From: Diphasiastrum complanatum
Lineage: Eukaryota > Streptophyta > Lycopodiopsida > Lycopodiales > Lycopodiaceae
DNA length: 64,000 bases
Assembly: GCA_029204225.1 (NCBI GenBank)
Contig: CM055111.1
Coordinates: 19,013,015 to 19,077,014 of the forward strand
Direction: 5' to 3'
The position numbers were made by a program, and so were the translations under genes. The notes under the pieces are model-generated. The model saw only the letters and a list, made by a program, of their open reading frames with translations, made no database searches and was not told where the DNA came from. Shown here piece by piece: positions 23,394 through 35,107 of the stretch (position 1 is its first letter; every line of letters starts with the position of its first letter).

Positions 23394-24475
23394 TTATATT
23401 GGGTCAACGAAAAACAACTCTTCATAGTAGCGTCGTAGACGACCGCCATTGACGACAGTGTCTAGGAGTACTCCGTCAAGTGTTTCCAATTGGACTGCTC
23501 CATGAGGGAAGATTTTATTTATGACATAAGGTCCTTCACTTCTGAATTTTAGTTTTCTTGGGTGCTTCTTAGATGTGTAAAGAAGCACCTAATCACCTAA
23601 GTGTAAGTCTTTATTGCGCAGGTGACGATCATGCCAGGCTTTTGGTCGATGTTTGTTAACTAATTGTGTGTGATACGATATGAGTCGAGTCTCACACAAT
23701 TGGGCTAACGTAAATAGCATGGTTTGGACTTGTTGTTCAATTGTAGCTTCTCACAGAGATCTATAGAGAAAGCTTACATGACTCGCAAGGAAGGAACTAG
23801 GAATTCAATAGGCAATACTACCTCTTGACCATATACGAGATGGAATGGGGTAGCCCATCTAGTGGCCTTCTTGGGAGTCGTGCAGTAGGCCCAGATAGCG
23901 AAAAACAGTTTGGTTTTCCAAGCTGATCGACTCGTTTCTACTATCTTAGTTTGGATCTTACAAATGGTCTTGTTGGTGGATTCTTCCTGGCCATTACATC
24001 TAGGATAGTACGGAGAGGTTTTGCGGTGGACAACAAGGCAATGGCGTAGGAGGTTATCAATCACTTCATTCAAGAAGTGAGTGCCTCAGTCACTAACAAG
24101 CTCAATTGGATAGCCAAAACACATAATAATGTTTTTATAAAGAAAACGTGCTACAGTCTTTGCATTGGCGTCCTTTGTTGCACGTGCTTCTACCCACTTG
24201 GTTGCGTAATCCATTGCGATCAGGATATAGCATGCTTGGGTATTTTTTGCTGCTAGGCTGATGGGCCCAACAAAGTCTATACCCATTTATGGAAGGCTTC
24301 GTCTTCTATAATGGGTGTCATCAGGGTGAAGTCTACTTTTGTATTCTTTTTGGCTCATTGGCAAACATCACATGTTTTAATAATAACAAAGGTATTCTTA
24401 AATAGGGATGGCCACCATAAGCCCTTTCTGAGGATGATCTTAGAAGTTGTTCAGAATTCGAGCCTTCTCTTTCTG
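23394..24475 (-). pseudogene. Ty3/gypsy integrase fragment (OTA type), copy 1
   Basis: Read on the minus strand: remnants of the zinc-binding region (CDVCQ-like), then MGIDFVGPISLAAKNTQ, DYATKWVEARATKDANAKTV, ELVSD-stop-GTHFLNEVIDNLLRH, and the C-terminal LRRYYEELFFVDP. The stop after ELVSD is TGA where Arg (CGA) fits. Several frameshifts break the frame between about 23770 and 23590. The same segments occur at 37.3-38.2 kb. RT and RNase H are absent. Confidence 0.88.
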
Positions 24476-24700
24476 GTTTTTATCAAGATGCTCATTATTG
24501 AATGGATTTGAGGCTAGCATCGAATTCCAACACTCCCCTTTAATGTGGATCCTGAAAACTTTTGATTTTCAGATTCAACATGCTGAATCTGAGGTGGTGC
24601 TCCTTTGACATCTTTTGTATCATCTTTTATTTTCATTGTGTTTATGAATTCTTAAAGAATGAACAGTTTTTAACATAGAAACATGTGGAGCTTTAGAAGC

Positions 24701-25030
24701 AGGAATAATTACGAAGATAAGGGCGATTGGGAAAGCCATGATGATGGAATTTGGTGCACCTAAATCAGGAATAATTACAAAGATAAGGGCGATTGGGAAA
24801 GCCATGAGGAACAGGAGGCAACGGGAGACCGAGGAGGCCTGCACATAGTAAACATCATCCTTATCTTCGTAATTATTCCTGATTCAGATGCACCAAATTT
24901 CTCGGCCTTATCTTCGTAATTTTTTTTACTCTGTGCAGGCCTCCTCGGCTTTTATGAAGTTGCACTATGCCGATGATGGAAAAGAGCAAGATCGTCGCCT
25001 GCACAGGCCTCCTCGGTGCCGAGGAGGCAT
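24701..25030. repeat. Direct and inverted repeats around CCTCCTCGG palindromes
   Basis: Direct copies of AGGAATAATTACGAAGATAA start at 24701 and 24767 (66-bp period), and inverted copies follow at about 24858 and 24903. GCCTCCTCGG and its complement flank them; at 25007-25028 they form a perfect hairpin with 10-bp arms and a 2-bp loop. Confidence 0.8.
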
Positions 25031-25189
25031 TTGATGATGCCCACGTATCTTAAGTTTTAAAAACCCACTGCTCATCTTTGTCTTCTTTGACCAGACAAAC
25101 CCATGGCGGATCGGACTCGGCTATCTACTCAGTGCTGCAGATTGAAGGGCAACTCTACCCTTGAAAAAAAAAATGCTCATGTATTTAGT

Positions 25190-25500
25190 CTGATATTTGA
25201 AGGGTGCATGATTTAAGTGCCCTTCATTTGAAGGGCAAAAGGCCTAGGACGGGCATTTTGCCCTTCAATCTGCAGCACTGTATCTACTGCGTGTTTCCAA
25301 GAGGATCAGACTTGAACATCTACTGTGCATTTTCAAACCAGGAGGATCACACTTGGCCAACAAAACCACAGGTGGATCAGAGAATTGTATTTTCAAAACC
25401 GGAGGTGGACCGGACTCAGCCATTTGCTGTGCATTTTCAAGAGGATCAGACTTGAACATCTATTATGCATTTTCAAACCAGGAGGATCACATTTGATACC
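25190..25500. repeat. Tandem/inverted repeat block
   Basis: GAGGATCAGACTTGAACATC recurs at 25301 and 25441 (140-bp period), each followed by ATTTTCAAACCAGGAGGATC. Words of the form AAGGGCAAA/TTTGCCCTT face each other near 25200-25270. No gene. Confidence 0.75.
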
Positions 25501-25797
25501 TGAGGGCCATGCAGGCATTTGGTGAAAAATATTTTTTTGCTTCAAATGGCAGTGGGTGTATGATTCCACCTGTGGTCTATGGGCCATCACTGTAGGGCAT
25601 TTTTATACTCTGCCAACACAGTTCATCTTAATCTCACTCAATTCTTTTCTCAGATTCACGTTCTCAGTAGCTCGTCTATGAATGTAATTACAGCGATAAT
25701 TCCAGTGATATGACTGAAGCGCAGGCCTCCTCGATGCCTGCACGAGTAAAAAAAATCATGAACTAAGGCCTTAGCTGCCATCGCTTGCAGATGAGGC

Positions 25798-25866
25798 AAA
25801 TTTTTTTGCCTCAACTGCCAACCTCCTTGGCGCCGAGGAGGCCGGTAGCTGAGGCAAAAAAAAATT
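25798..25866. repeat. Long imperfect palindrome
   Basis: TTTTTTTGCCTCA...CCTCCTTGG pairs with CCGAGGAGG...TGAGGCAAAAAAA around a GC centre, giving arms of about 30 bp. Confidence 0.75.
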
Positions 25867-25983
25867 TGTCCCAACTGCCAACGATGGTGGGTAATGTCTC
25901 AGCTGCCACAAAAAATGCACTAAAATGTGTGTCAATACTCATTCGATGCAAAAAATTTCCAAACAAGTAATAAGACTTACGAA

Positions 25984-26080
25984 ATCTTCCAATCTTCAGC
26001 TCTCTTCTGATCCAATCATCCAATCTTCAGCTCTCTCCTGATCCAATCTTCCAATCTTCAGCTCTCTCTAGATCCAATCT
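25984..26080. repeat. 31-bp tandem repeat x 3
   Basis: Units of TCTTCCAATCTTCAGCTCTC plus about 11 bp repeat three times with small changes, followed by a partial fourth. Confidence 0.85.
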
Positions 26081-26218
26081 TCAGATATTGCAGTGAACTA
26101 AGCCATTGTTGGCTACTTTAGAGATCAGTGTACTTTGTTACATTAGGGTTAGGGTTCTACCATCACTTTAGGATTGGTTACTATTTTAGTTATTAACAAA
26201 GACATAACTTAGGCATTA

Positions 26219-26570
26219 TAGTCGCTTATAATGGAATTTTTTTGAAATGCAAGAAATGTTTTCTTGAGACTTTATTAAGTCAATAAATTTTGCTGGCATT
26301 GTACGATTCAGATGGCAGGACTTTAAAAATTTACACAATGTAGGATTCTTGCTATAAAGATCTAATATTAGCTATTCACTATAGACAAAATATTCAATTT
26401 ATAGGTCGTTTATAATGGAATTATCTTGAAGTACAAGAATTTTTTGTTTATTAAATTACATAACTTTATTAAGTCAATAAATTTTGCTGGCATTGTACGA
26501 TTCAAATGGCAGGACTTTAAAAATTTATACAATGTAGGATTCTTGCACTAAAAAAAATAAGAGCAAAACT
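26219..26570. repeat. 184-bp tandem duplication
   Basis: Two copies, offset 184 bp (TATAGTCGCTTATAATGG at about 26217, TATAGGTCGTTTATAATGG at about 26401), share ATTTTGCTGGCATTGTACGA and AATGTAGGATTCTTGC. They lie about 400 bp upstream of the transposase pseudogene and may belong to that element's terminal region. Confidence 0.8.
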
Positions 26571-26974
26571 ATAAGTTAAAAATCTATAAAGATCTAATAT
26601 AAATATTCACTTATAAATTCCGAGTCTACGTTCAAGCTATGATTGGTAATTATCTAAACGTGCCGCCCTATCAATAAATACGTATTTCGTCTTCATTAAT
26701 CTCCACATGGGATAATTTTGACACAATAAATATATTAATACAGCTTGTGTAGTGCCATTTCATTTTTGTAATATATTTAACAGAAACGATATGAAAATTA
26801 CACAATTAAACATTCTGGGAAAATCTTTAATATAATACATTACAATATCAACTAAATATTTTTTGCAAATTATTTGATCACAATTATAAGATACCTTAAC
26901 GCAAGGCAGATTTCACATTCTTTTTGCAGAAACTGTCCGAATTCTTCTTGCATTATCTTCACTCACTATTTCTA

Positions 26975-29458
26975 ATGGCATCACAAATGAATGTGTTTCC
27001 TCTAGTAGATTGCATTGTTGACAATACGTCTAGTGATAACAGTCTAATTGAGATTACTACATGTTATAATTTGATGGCAGAAGTTGATGTTCAACCAGTA
27101 ATTCCTCCAAGTGTCTGTGATCTGGTGATGAATCTTTCATTATCTAGCAAATTGCATAGGTTGTTTCAATTGTGTGGAGCACCATTGAAAGTTTCAAAGT
27201 TACCAACAATGTATAATGGCAATGTTGCATTTGAGCTACCACCATCTACAATCAACAGTATGGCAGGCATGAAACATGCATTTGATGGACACAGATGGTT
27301 AAAATACAAGACCACTACCATGTAGGGTTTTGATGGAACAGTGAGGCTATCTGATTGTGCAGGTGGTTTTGTTTGTAATAATCCAAGATGTGGTTATCTA
27401 GAATCTTTTGGGACAAAAAAATATGTCACGTTTCATTGGCAAACTAAAATTTTAGTGTAGTGTAGGTCAGTTCCCATCCATGCAAGCAGCTTGAGATGTC
27501 TTCACTGCGACGTTGCTCCAGTTTGCACAAATGTATGCCAAGCAAAAATATACTATTGTCTTCCAAATGATGTCTTGTACACTAGAATGGCAATACACAT
27601 TGGCCACCATGACCACGAGATTAGGGAAGGCGCTTCCTATTCAACCAGGTTAGCACCTGAGGATACAATCAAGAACTTGTTGAACTCCACTTCAACCAAA
27701 AGGCCAAAGTCAATCCAAAAACAAATCGCAAAGAATATTATATCAGAGAAGTTGTTGGGCGTCAACCATAATAACATGGACGAATCTGCATTCCATGATC
27801 TATTATCAACATTGGAACCAACCACCAAAAACAGAAGGTTAGTTAGTTCTTTTTTTTTCATTTCATTTTTATATGTTTGTATTGAATATCTATAAATCCT
27901 TTCTCATATTGTTTTGTGCAGATTACGCAACTGGATCACCAAAGTCAGAAAGGAGCTCAGCCAATAGATTTATCCCAAGATATCTCAACCTTGATTTATC
28001 TTAAAGAAAATTGCTCCTACGAATTCTTTCATGGTTCGTTGTTCTTTGGGCAGACACATGATTTGGATGATAGATGCTATATTTTTAAAATGTCAACTGT
28101 TGATCTAGCATTTGGGTTGAGCTAGTAAAAAGAATGCAACCTGGACATGATTTGAGTAATGCATGGTGTTGTTTTGACCATGTTTTTTGAGTCAGAGAGT
28201 GGGTGGCCATGGTTGCCCATGTGTACGGCACAAGGTTAGTACATCTTATACACATTTTTGGGACGATTAATAAATCTATCATTCGTTTCAAAATATTTAA
28301 TATTTTGGGAATCTTACAAAGTTGTTTGTGTTTAGTGTTGCAGATCCAATCTATGCAAACTATTGCAACATGTGAAATGAAGGTGCAAGATGTTAGAGCT
28401 CAAGTTCTATTTTGGCGCTTGTTGAATTGTGTAATGTCTAGACATATGGAGTTACCAGACTTATTTAAAGGATTCATGGCTGACGAAGCCCATGCAAATT
28501 GGATTGTCATTCGTACAGTTTATGGAGATGATCCTAACAAACCTATGGTGGGCCGTAAAAGATCTTGTCTCTTTCATTTCATGGATAGTGTTCATAAGCA
28601 CACTGAAAAATATATAAAAAAGGATTCCAAAAATCACACATTGATATGTGTCGACAATGGAGAAATACAGACGAAATATTCAACCAAATACGTAATTGGT
28701 AGAAAATTGGAAATGCTTATGAAAATGACTTTCAACAGTTGGAGGCTTGGTTAGTATGGTGGCGGAATAGAATACACAGATGGGAAAAATTTATTGTTAC
28801 GGTAAGGTTGAGTACATATGTTGTTGTAATTCAATATAGATGTGTATTATATAACAATATTGGTCACATTTTGATGGTTGTACCGCATATGATGGACCTC
28901 AAAGAGGAGTCAACAACACCAACCACTAATTTGTCCAAAGTTGTGCATAGCGTTTGGAAATCTATGGATAGTTATTCAACTAGATTGAGCTTGTATGATG
29001 CTGCAGTTGGAGACATGGCAAATGCTATATTGCAAAGTGCAAGAGAAAAGTCCTTTTTGGCCGGTCATCATATAGGTGCAGGTCCATCATTGCGAAGGTC
29101 TTCCATTATTGGTTCCTCTTTTTCAGAGAGTGTACGTAATTTTGTTGAAACAATTGATCTTACTACTAACGACAATACTGCCAGTGCCACTTTTGAAGCT
29201 GTCAGACGCAAAAGACATTGAACAAGTTGGAATTCAGATCAAGAAAATGTCTCTCGTCGACCACTGATGTTAGATGCACATAATTGATGAACAACAATAT
29301 TGTAACACCTCCTCTACCGATAAGAGAAAATTGGTTTGTCCAAATAGGCACAAATCTGACTGAAAATGAACTTGATTGCCTGAATAGCGGTGGTTACATT
29401 CTAGAGACAGATTTAGCAAATCCTACATCCACCAAGTTCTCTGACCATAGTAGCAACT
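26975..29458 (+). pseudogene. MULE-like transposase, 5' part
   Basis: ATG at 26975 opens a frame with GFVCNNPRCGY (about 27360-27400) and a CLHCDVAP-x-C/IGHHDHEI Cys-His cluster (27494-27630). A probable 84-nt GT/AG intron (27838-27921) joins KNRR to LRNWITKVRKEL. Further blocks in order: MQPGHDLSNAWC, MQTIATCEMK, DLFKGFMADEAHANW, FHFMDSVHKHTEKY and, near the end, AAVGDMANAIL. These phrases match a transposase-like family I know from mosses, lycophytes and gymnosperms; superfamily placement (MULE-like) is inferred. Stops and frameshifts at about 27323, 27958 and 28123 show decay. It stops at an inserted gypsy LTR at 29459; its likely C-terminal SWIM part lies inverted at 38573-38280. Confidence 0.7.
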
Positions 29459-30283
29459 TGTAGGGTCGAAGATCTTGCATAGTATAGCACTCCCGCCTGT
29501 CAACAAGGGTTAGATCACTGGATAGGTACCTAACTATGCATAGTTGCTACTTTTAGTTAATTTCCTACTTTCTCCCTTAACTCTAATCACCACTAACACT
29601 ATTTTCCTTTAACTCTACTCCTCTACACTAACATTCATCATTATTTGTGTGAAGGAAAGGGATAGAAAATAAGAGGTTGAGAAGAGAAGAGAGAAAGAGA
29701 GAGAGATAGAGAGTGAGGGTGGAGGTTAGCTCAAATGCTCCTTATGCTTGCTAATGGAAAAACATTCACTATGGCAAACAATAAACATGGAAATAGAAAG
29801 CAATGGAAAACACAATCAAGAGCATTAGCAAGTAGTGAATAGCAAATGAGGATGCTTCTCTTCCAAAAATGGTAGAGTTTCCTCCTTCTCATTAAGCATT
29901 GAAATAGTGTACAAATGGTGGCTTTTTATAAAATGGGGAAGGCCCTTGCCCCTCAATCCTATTGGCTCCTATTCACAATGATCCTCTCCATTCATCTTGG
30001 ACCCAACTTGATCCAAGGGTCCACAAAAAGTACATTAGAAATCACAAGATTCATGTGAGTCCCAATTTGGACCCAACTCTAAAAAGTTATCTCTAAGTTC
30101 AAAAATGACAGCGGGCCTCTAGTTTTATTTTAATTCCAAGGCCCAAGTCATGTTTATTTTATTTACAACTTTATTTGCCTGCTCATTGGGCCATGGGCTT
30201 ATACACACAGGATGTCATGCCCTCGCAACACATTTTATTGGATGATTTTATTTATTTACACTTTGTTGGAAATACCCCCAACA
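29459..30283 (-). mobile_element. Ty3/gypsy LTR, left member of a pair (825 bp)
   Basis: On the minus strand it begins TGTTGGGGGTATTTCCAACA at 30283 and ends CCTACA at 29459, with TG/CA termini. It is the same length as, and highly similar along its whole length to, the plus-strand LTR at 38574-39398. The base pairs just outside (CAACT, 29454-29458) are the reverse complement of those just outside the partner (AGTTG, 38569-38573). No polypurine tract borders its inner edge at 30284. Confidence 0.92.
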
Positions 30284-33142
30284 GGACCCACAGCCTGAAG
30301 TAGTGCCGGTCCCTCGGCACTCTACCGGTTAAGTACAGCGTCCTCTTTGTTTGCCTCTGGTGGATCAGGTAACCCGTAACGTCTTCCATGAATTTGAGAC
30401 GGTCCCATTTCTTCGATTCCTTGGGCGTGTGGAAGGACTTGTGGACTCCTGTTAACCATTCTTGATCAATCCAGGCTTGGAATCAGCGCGTCCAGGGTTC
30501 TCCAAGGAATGCAGCTCGGTAATATACACGAGCGACTAGTAGCTGATCTTCGACTTTGTTGAAAGCTACCGCCTTATTAGGATCAAAGAATATTGCGGGA
30601 AGAAAATCATCCCATTTAGTTTTGATCCCCATCAGGTGTTCTAAGTCCCGGGCGTAAGTGGCTGTCGCGCGGACTGTGGGATCAGGGCAATTGATATACT
30701 TGTTTTCGAAAGTGGTGAGAGCCCTTCTGGCGTCTACATCCATCATCCACCCATATTGCGATGGTATGATCGGCCAATTAAAATTATGAAGTGTGATCTT
30801 GTCCAGAGGGGTGCCGCATTCCGCCATTTGAATCTTCGTGTACATGGTAGGAAATGCACGTTCACCCGTAATTGTTGTGGACTTGTCACGTAGGCCTTGA
30901 TGGCCACAGGGTCTCTTTCGAATAACTGTTGACGCCACTCTGATTGTGGTTGGAGGGCGGGTAACGCTTGCAGTTCTTTGCCCTTGATTGTTTGAGCAGA
31001 AAACGATATCTGCCAACCGCCTCAAGATGACTCGTGGGAATACTTTGATAAAAATTCATTAATTTTCTCCTCCACGGACTTTGGTCTTCGGAAGGCCCGG
31101 TTGGCAGATATCGTGCGCGAACCTCTGGATGATGTGCCTTGGCTCTGGTCTTGCGTCTCAGTAGCTGTATCCGTCTACCCTTGGTCTTGGCCTTCGGACC
31201 CTTGATCTGTTTGAAATCCCTCTGCTGCCTGCTGGCTTTGATCTTGGCTGGTACTAGCCTGCGCAGCATCAAAATTAGGTGGCGGTGCAATTACCATGGG
31301 GGTGGGTTGGGCCTTCGCGTCCATGAATTTTTGGCACGCCTTGAGGGCTTGCTTGGCTTGGAAGAGCTCATGTGTTGCGCTTGCCCGATACTTGTTGAAC
31401 TCTGACTGGTAGCTGTTTAAGATTTGGCTATAAACCTGCACCTGATGCCGTAGAAGATTCATCTCTGATTGAGAAAGCGACCTTGAGTCTGGTGCAGGTT
31501 GAGCTAACCAGACAAGCTTGTCGTTTTGTAGGGCTTTGACCTCCGTCCCCAAGCGCGTATTCTCTGCTTCCAAAAGGGTAAGTTGTGTCTGGATGGGGGC
31601 AAGCCGTTGGGACGCTTCAGCTTGAAGCTTCTACACCTTCGTGGAGGCCTCAGTCAGCGTGCTGGAGAGGCTTTGGATATATTTGTTGAGGCCCTCCTCC
31701 TTCTGCTGCAGCTTGGCAATCTCCTGGTGCCCTGCTTGCTCGTATTGTTGAGCCAAAATCAGCTCTTGCTGCAGCTTGGTGAGGTCTGCTCGTAGCTGTG
31801 TATTATTTGTCGCCAAGTGTAGTACCCTGCTTTCCAGAATAGCTTTGGCTACTATCGCATCCAGGATGTATTTTCCCAGAGTTTGGTACGTCGTCGCTAG
31901 GTCCGTGGGAGCAGCCGATACACTGGCACTGGCAAGGGCTTGTGTTGTATCAGCCCCGACGACTGGTGGAATTCCATCGTCATTATCTTCTATCAGGTTC
32001 TCATTGGACCTGATGCCATCTGGGGTGGTGGGATCAGTCCGATCTAGCGATGGTACAAAAACTGTTTGAACAAATGCCTCATCAGGCAACGGTTGATTGC
32101 CCTCAGTAAGCTTTGTTGGCGAAGCAGGTGGGGTTTGAGAAATAACTATGGAAACAGGGGTGAGGACGGTTTGTCCGAACGAGAGGATGGGAGGAACAGA
32201 GAGAAACTGGAGGGTGGTGTGGAGTATGGAAGAAGGTAAGGATGGAGCAGAAAGTGTCTGGCGTGGGCGTGAAAAATTGATAACTTGCATCCATGCCAAA
32301 GTGTCGGAGGACAGTTGTGAATCAGAAGGATTTAATGTGAGAGGAGCAACGATGGTGGCAGGAGTGATGGAGGATGCGATGGTGATGGATGGAGTAGTGG
32401 ACACTGGAAGAGAAGTAGGAGTGGTATCAACAAAAGAAACGGGGATGGAGACAAAAAGAGATGTGGATGGAACAGGAAGAGAAGTAGCGACAACAGAAAT
32501 CGGAGTGAGGGGTTGCACGGAAGAAGAAGTGGCAGTGGTAGATGGAGTGGTTAATGCGGCAGTGGAGACACATTTTCGGGTAATAGGTGGAGATGTGGAC
32601 GTAGAGGCAGCACCACGCATTCGTTTGCTAGCCGTTGTGTTAATAACTGCAGGTTGGGAGGAGGTAAATGCTTGAGATGGTGGATAAAGGTTAGTATGTG
32701 GCACAAGGGTAGATATGAGGGATGAGCGTTGGAAACCGTGCACTTTCACCTCGAGAAGTGCGCAGGCAAAGTTACACAACAGGGGGCCTGCTGCGATTCG
32801 CTCACGGTTGTTGGGTTTGATGGAGTTGGTTAGTTCTCGAATAAGAAAGCTATGCCAGTCGTATGGCACAACGGAGGGGTTAGGGAATTCCAGAAAGGAT
32901 TCCACTATTTGACTCAGCAGTGTAGACTGGATTCTGTCCTTGCGAAATGTTGTAATAACCAGAAAGTTATTCAACAGATGCGCAACCGTCTGAATGACGG
33001 GTTCCGTGATAGCTTCTATCAGATAACCATTGTTAGTCTGGATGGGAATTTCTGGTGTGGTTTGGGTGACAAATGGTTTGATCAGAGCCTTGGCGTGGCG
33101 ATGGGAGATGGGTTGACGATCACCAGCATATTTGGGTGGCAA
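30284..33142 (-). pseudogene. Large gag-like retroelement ORF, copy 2
   Basis: Starts MPPKYAGDRQPISHRHAKAL at 33142; 503 codons are open to a TAG at 31631. Continuing through two TAG and two TGA codons and one frameshift near 30890, similarity to related copies holds down to 30284. Regions: an N-terminal globular part (residues 1-150, with GYLIEAI and PYDWHSFLI); a Ser/Thr/Pro-rich linker (about 160-400); a predicted coiled coil (about 420-500 and onward, rich in Leu/Gln/Glu); a Gln/Ser-rich stretch; then a C-terminal domain with LQALPALQPQSEWR, LHNFNWPIIPS, FENKY and ARVYYRAAFL. Copy 3 shares the C-terminal domain, copy 1 the N-terminal one. No zinc knuckle, protease or polymerase is attached. 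I do not recognise the family; gag or an extra retroelement ORF is the likeliest role. Confidence 0.6.
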
Positions 33143-33149
33143 CCATAGC

Positions 33150-33174
33150 TAGCTTTGAAAGCTTTTCAAAGCTA
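33150..33174. repeat. Perfect 11-bp-arm hairpin upstream of ORF copy 2
   Basis: TAGCTTTGAAA and its exact complement flank a 3-bp GCT loop, only 8 bp before the minus-strand start codon at 33142. Confidence 0.9.
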
Positions 33175-33877
33175 AAGAGAGTTGAAAGAGGAGGAGAGGT
33201 CGTGAAGAGCCCGCAGGCAGATCGTGCAAGGTGAAGGAGGGTGGCGACTCCGTGTATAAGAGTGTGTCGTGGCTCCAAAGATGTGGTTTAATGCCCAAAC
33301 GAAATCTAGATCGTTGGATCTAGATACATGATAATCATTGGTAAAGATAATCTTCTTGTGGGCCGTTGGATTGCTATCAGCCATTAGATGTAGTAGAAAA
33401 GTCTTGAAGGGTCTTGAAGTGAATTCTGGCCTTCAACTCCATTACAAATCTTCATACTGAAATTGGAGTTGGGTCCCTTCACAAGTAAAGTGTGAAGTTT
33501 CTTCAAGGTGAAGAAACAGCTCAAAAACAAAATCCCTATTTTTGGGTCCTTTGTCCGTTTTGACCCAAACGAAAGGCTATAACCTCCAAACGAAGGGCAC
33601 CCGGACTGTACCTGCAAGTAAGGTACAACAAAACAGAGTGATTGCAGTGGAGAAAGTGCACGAAAAGTGATTTAACCGTTCCACTGGACACGTAGTTGGG
33701 AGTTGACGACTGAGTGCATTTTGGAAGGCGACGTCGATTTGGCTTTCAAATTGGTGAAAAAACGGCAAGTAGCCTAGTAAAGAAAAAAGTGCAGGTCATT
33801 ATTTTCAACTTCTGACATCACAGTTGGCCTCGGCATACTGCTTTTATCCTACGACAGAAGAATCAAGCAGTTTTGCG
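33175..33877. other. Probable leader of ORF copy 2, no gene
   Basis: Lies upstream (minus strand) of the gag-like ORF and is likely its untranslated leader or LTR. I found no TG/CA boundary or primer-binding site. Confidence 0.35.
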
Positions 33878-34021
33878 ATGGCAGACATGGGAGAGTCCAT
33901 TTTGAGTGAAAGTAGCAAATTGGATGGGATTTCCAACTATGCAGTGTGAAAATTCAAAATGAAAAACACACTAATGGAGAAAGATGTGTGGGAAGTCATC
34001 ATAGATGATGAGAGAATGTTC
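33878..34021 (+). pseudogene. Ty1/copia gag N-terminal fragment
   Basis: An ATG opens MADMGESILSESSKLDGISNYAV, then TGA where the conserved Trp of N-Y-x-x-W-K belongs, then KFKMKNTLMEKDVWEVI. That pattern is typical of copia gag N-termini. It ends after about 45 residues. Confidence 0.75.
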
Positions 34022-34613
34022 ACAAATTCACTGAATCTGTGAACACGTTTTTTCTCTTTCTGTTGCTTATCTCTCTTGGATCACTTCTATTGTTATGGTT
34101 CTTTGTGATTACTCTTCTTATTAGAACCTTTACAGAGCAGAAGCAATATTCAAGGATGCATTACGTATTTCCTAGTCTGTCAGTGGGTAGCTCAAATCTG
34201 ATACTCAACTACATGCATACACTAGCCATGCAACCATCTACAGCTCAAGCAGATAAGCATTCAGCACAGAGAGCGATCCTATTACTATCTACTGAATCAA
34301 AGAACAATCAAGAACTAGATTAGCTACTGAAACTAAAACCAGATTCAAGAAACAAGAAACAAGATTCCTAGTAGCATTTAACAATCTAGAAATCAAGAAA
34401 CACACATTACTTGATGCCTAAATTATCCAAGAATATCAAGAACTAGAATGTCAAGACTATGCAAGATTTACACCACATTTCTAGCCTCTATAGTTTACTG
34501 GAATGCTAATTTCTACAAGATTCCACAAGCAAGAACTGAAGCTAATCCGCAACTAAGCAAGAACAAGAAACAAGAACCTAGTTAATCCACAAGCAAGGAA
34601 TCAAGCATGCTCA
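34022..34613. other. Stretch without recognisable genes
   Basis: A 94-codon frame starting with a hydrophobic run (34039-34323) begins at a GTG and has no family signature. CAAGAAACAAGA-type words repeat from 34350 on and may start repeat B. Confidence 0.4.
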
Positions 34614-35107
34614 TAGAAATATCACTCAAGATCATTGCCATGAACAAGGAGCTTAGTGATCTTCAAGAACTCGTGAAGGATCCTCTTTATTAGCTCAAGA
34701 GAACTTGAAAATACAATCAAAATCTCCCTCACAAGAGAGGGGGGTCCTTAAATAAGCAAGAAGGCTGCCCATGTGGAGCCCATGTGGCAATTCCACTAAA
34801 TTAGAAATTACATGTGGAATTTGCCCTTCCATCACCATCAAAAGGTGGCTCACTCTTACTATTTTAAGGGGGGTCTACATTTATTACAACTATTCAAGAA
34901 AATGTTACTAGCTCCTACATGGTCATTCCTTCTTTGGGATACACCATGTAGGCTCACATAGTTAATCACTATCTTCCTAGCTAGTATTTCCTCGGCTCTC
35001 AGCTTATTCTGCTCTCTTCCTTCTGAGACCTCCTCGGTCATGGGTGAGAGATAACTTATGTCTTCAGCTTGGCTCGACACTAGAGAATCGGCTAACATTA
35101 TCCACCC
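34614..35107. repeat. LTR-like dispersed repeat B, copy 2
   Basis: Same orientation and segment order as 12481-13017. It borders the C-terminal end of ORF copy 3, so it may be the 3' LTR side of that element, but termini were not located. Confidence 0.65.

Noticed and set aside
29459-30283. Simple solo LTR
   Set aside because: A solo LTR would have matching direct target duplications on both sides; CAACT on the left is not matched by GGACC on the right, but is matched by the inverted partner at 38569.
32148-32675. A 175-codon plus-strand frame
   Set aside because: Antisense shadow of the Ser/Thr/Pro-rich linker of the minus-strand ORF copy 2; no independent motif.
34039-34323. Small membrane protein gene with a hydrophobic N-terminus
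   Set aside because: Starts at GTG, no homologous pattern, lies in decayed retroelement sequence.
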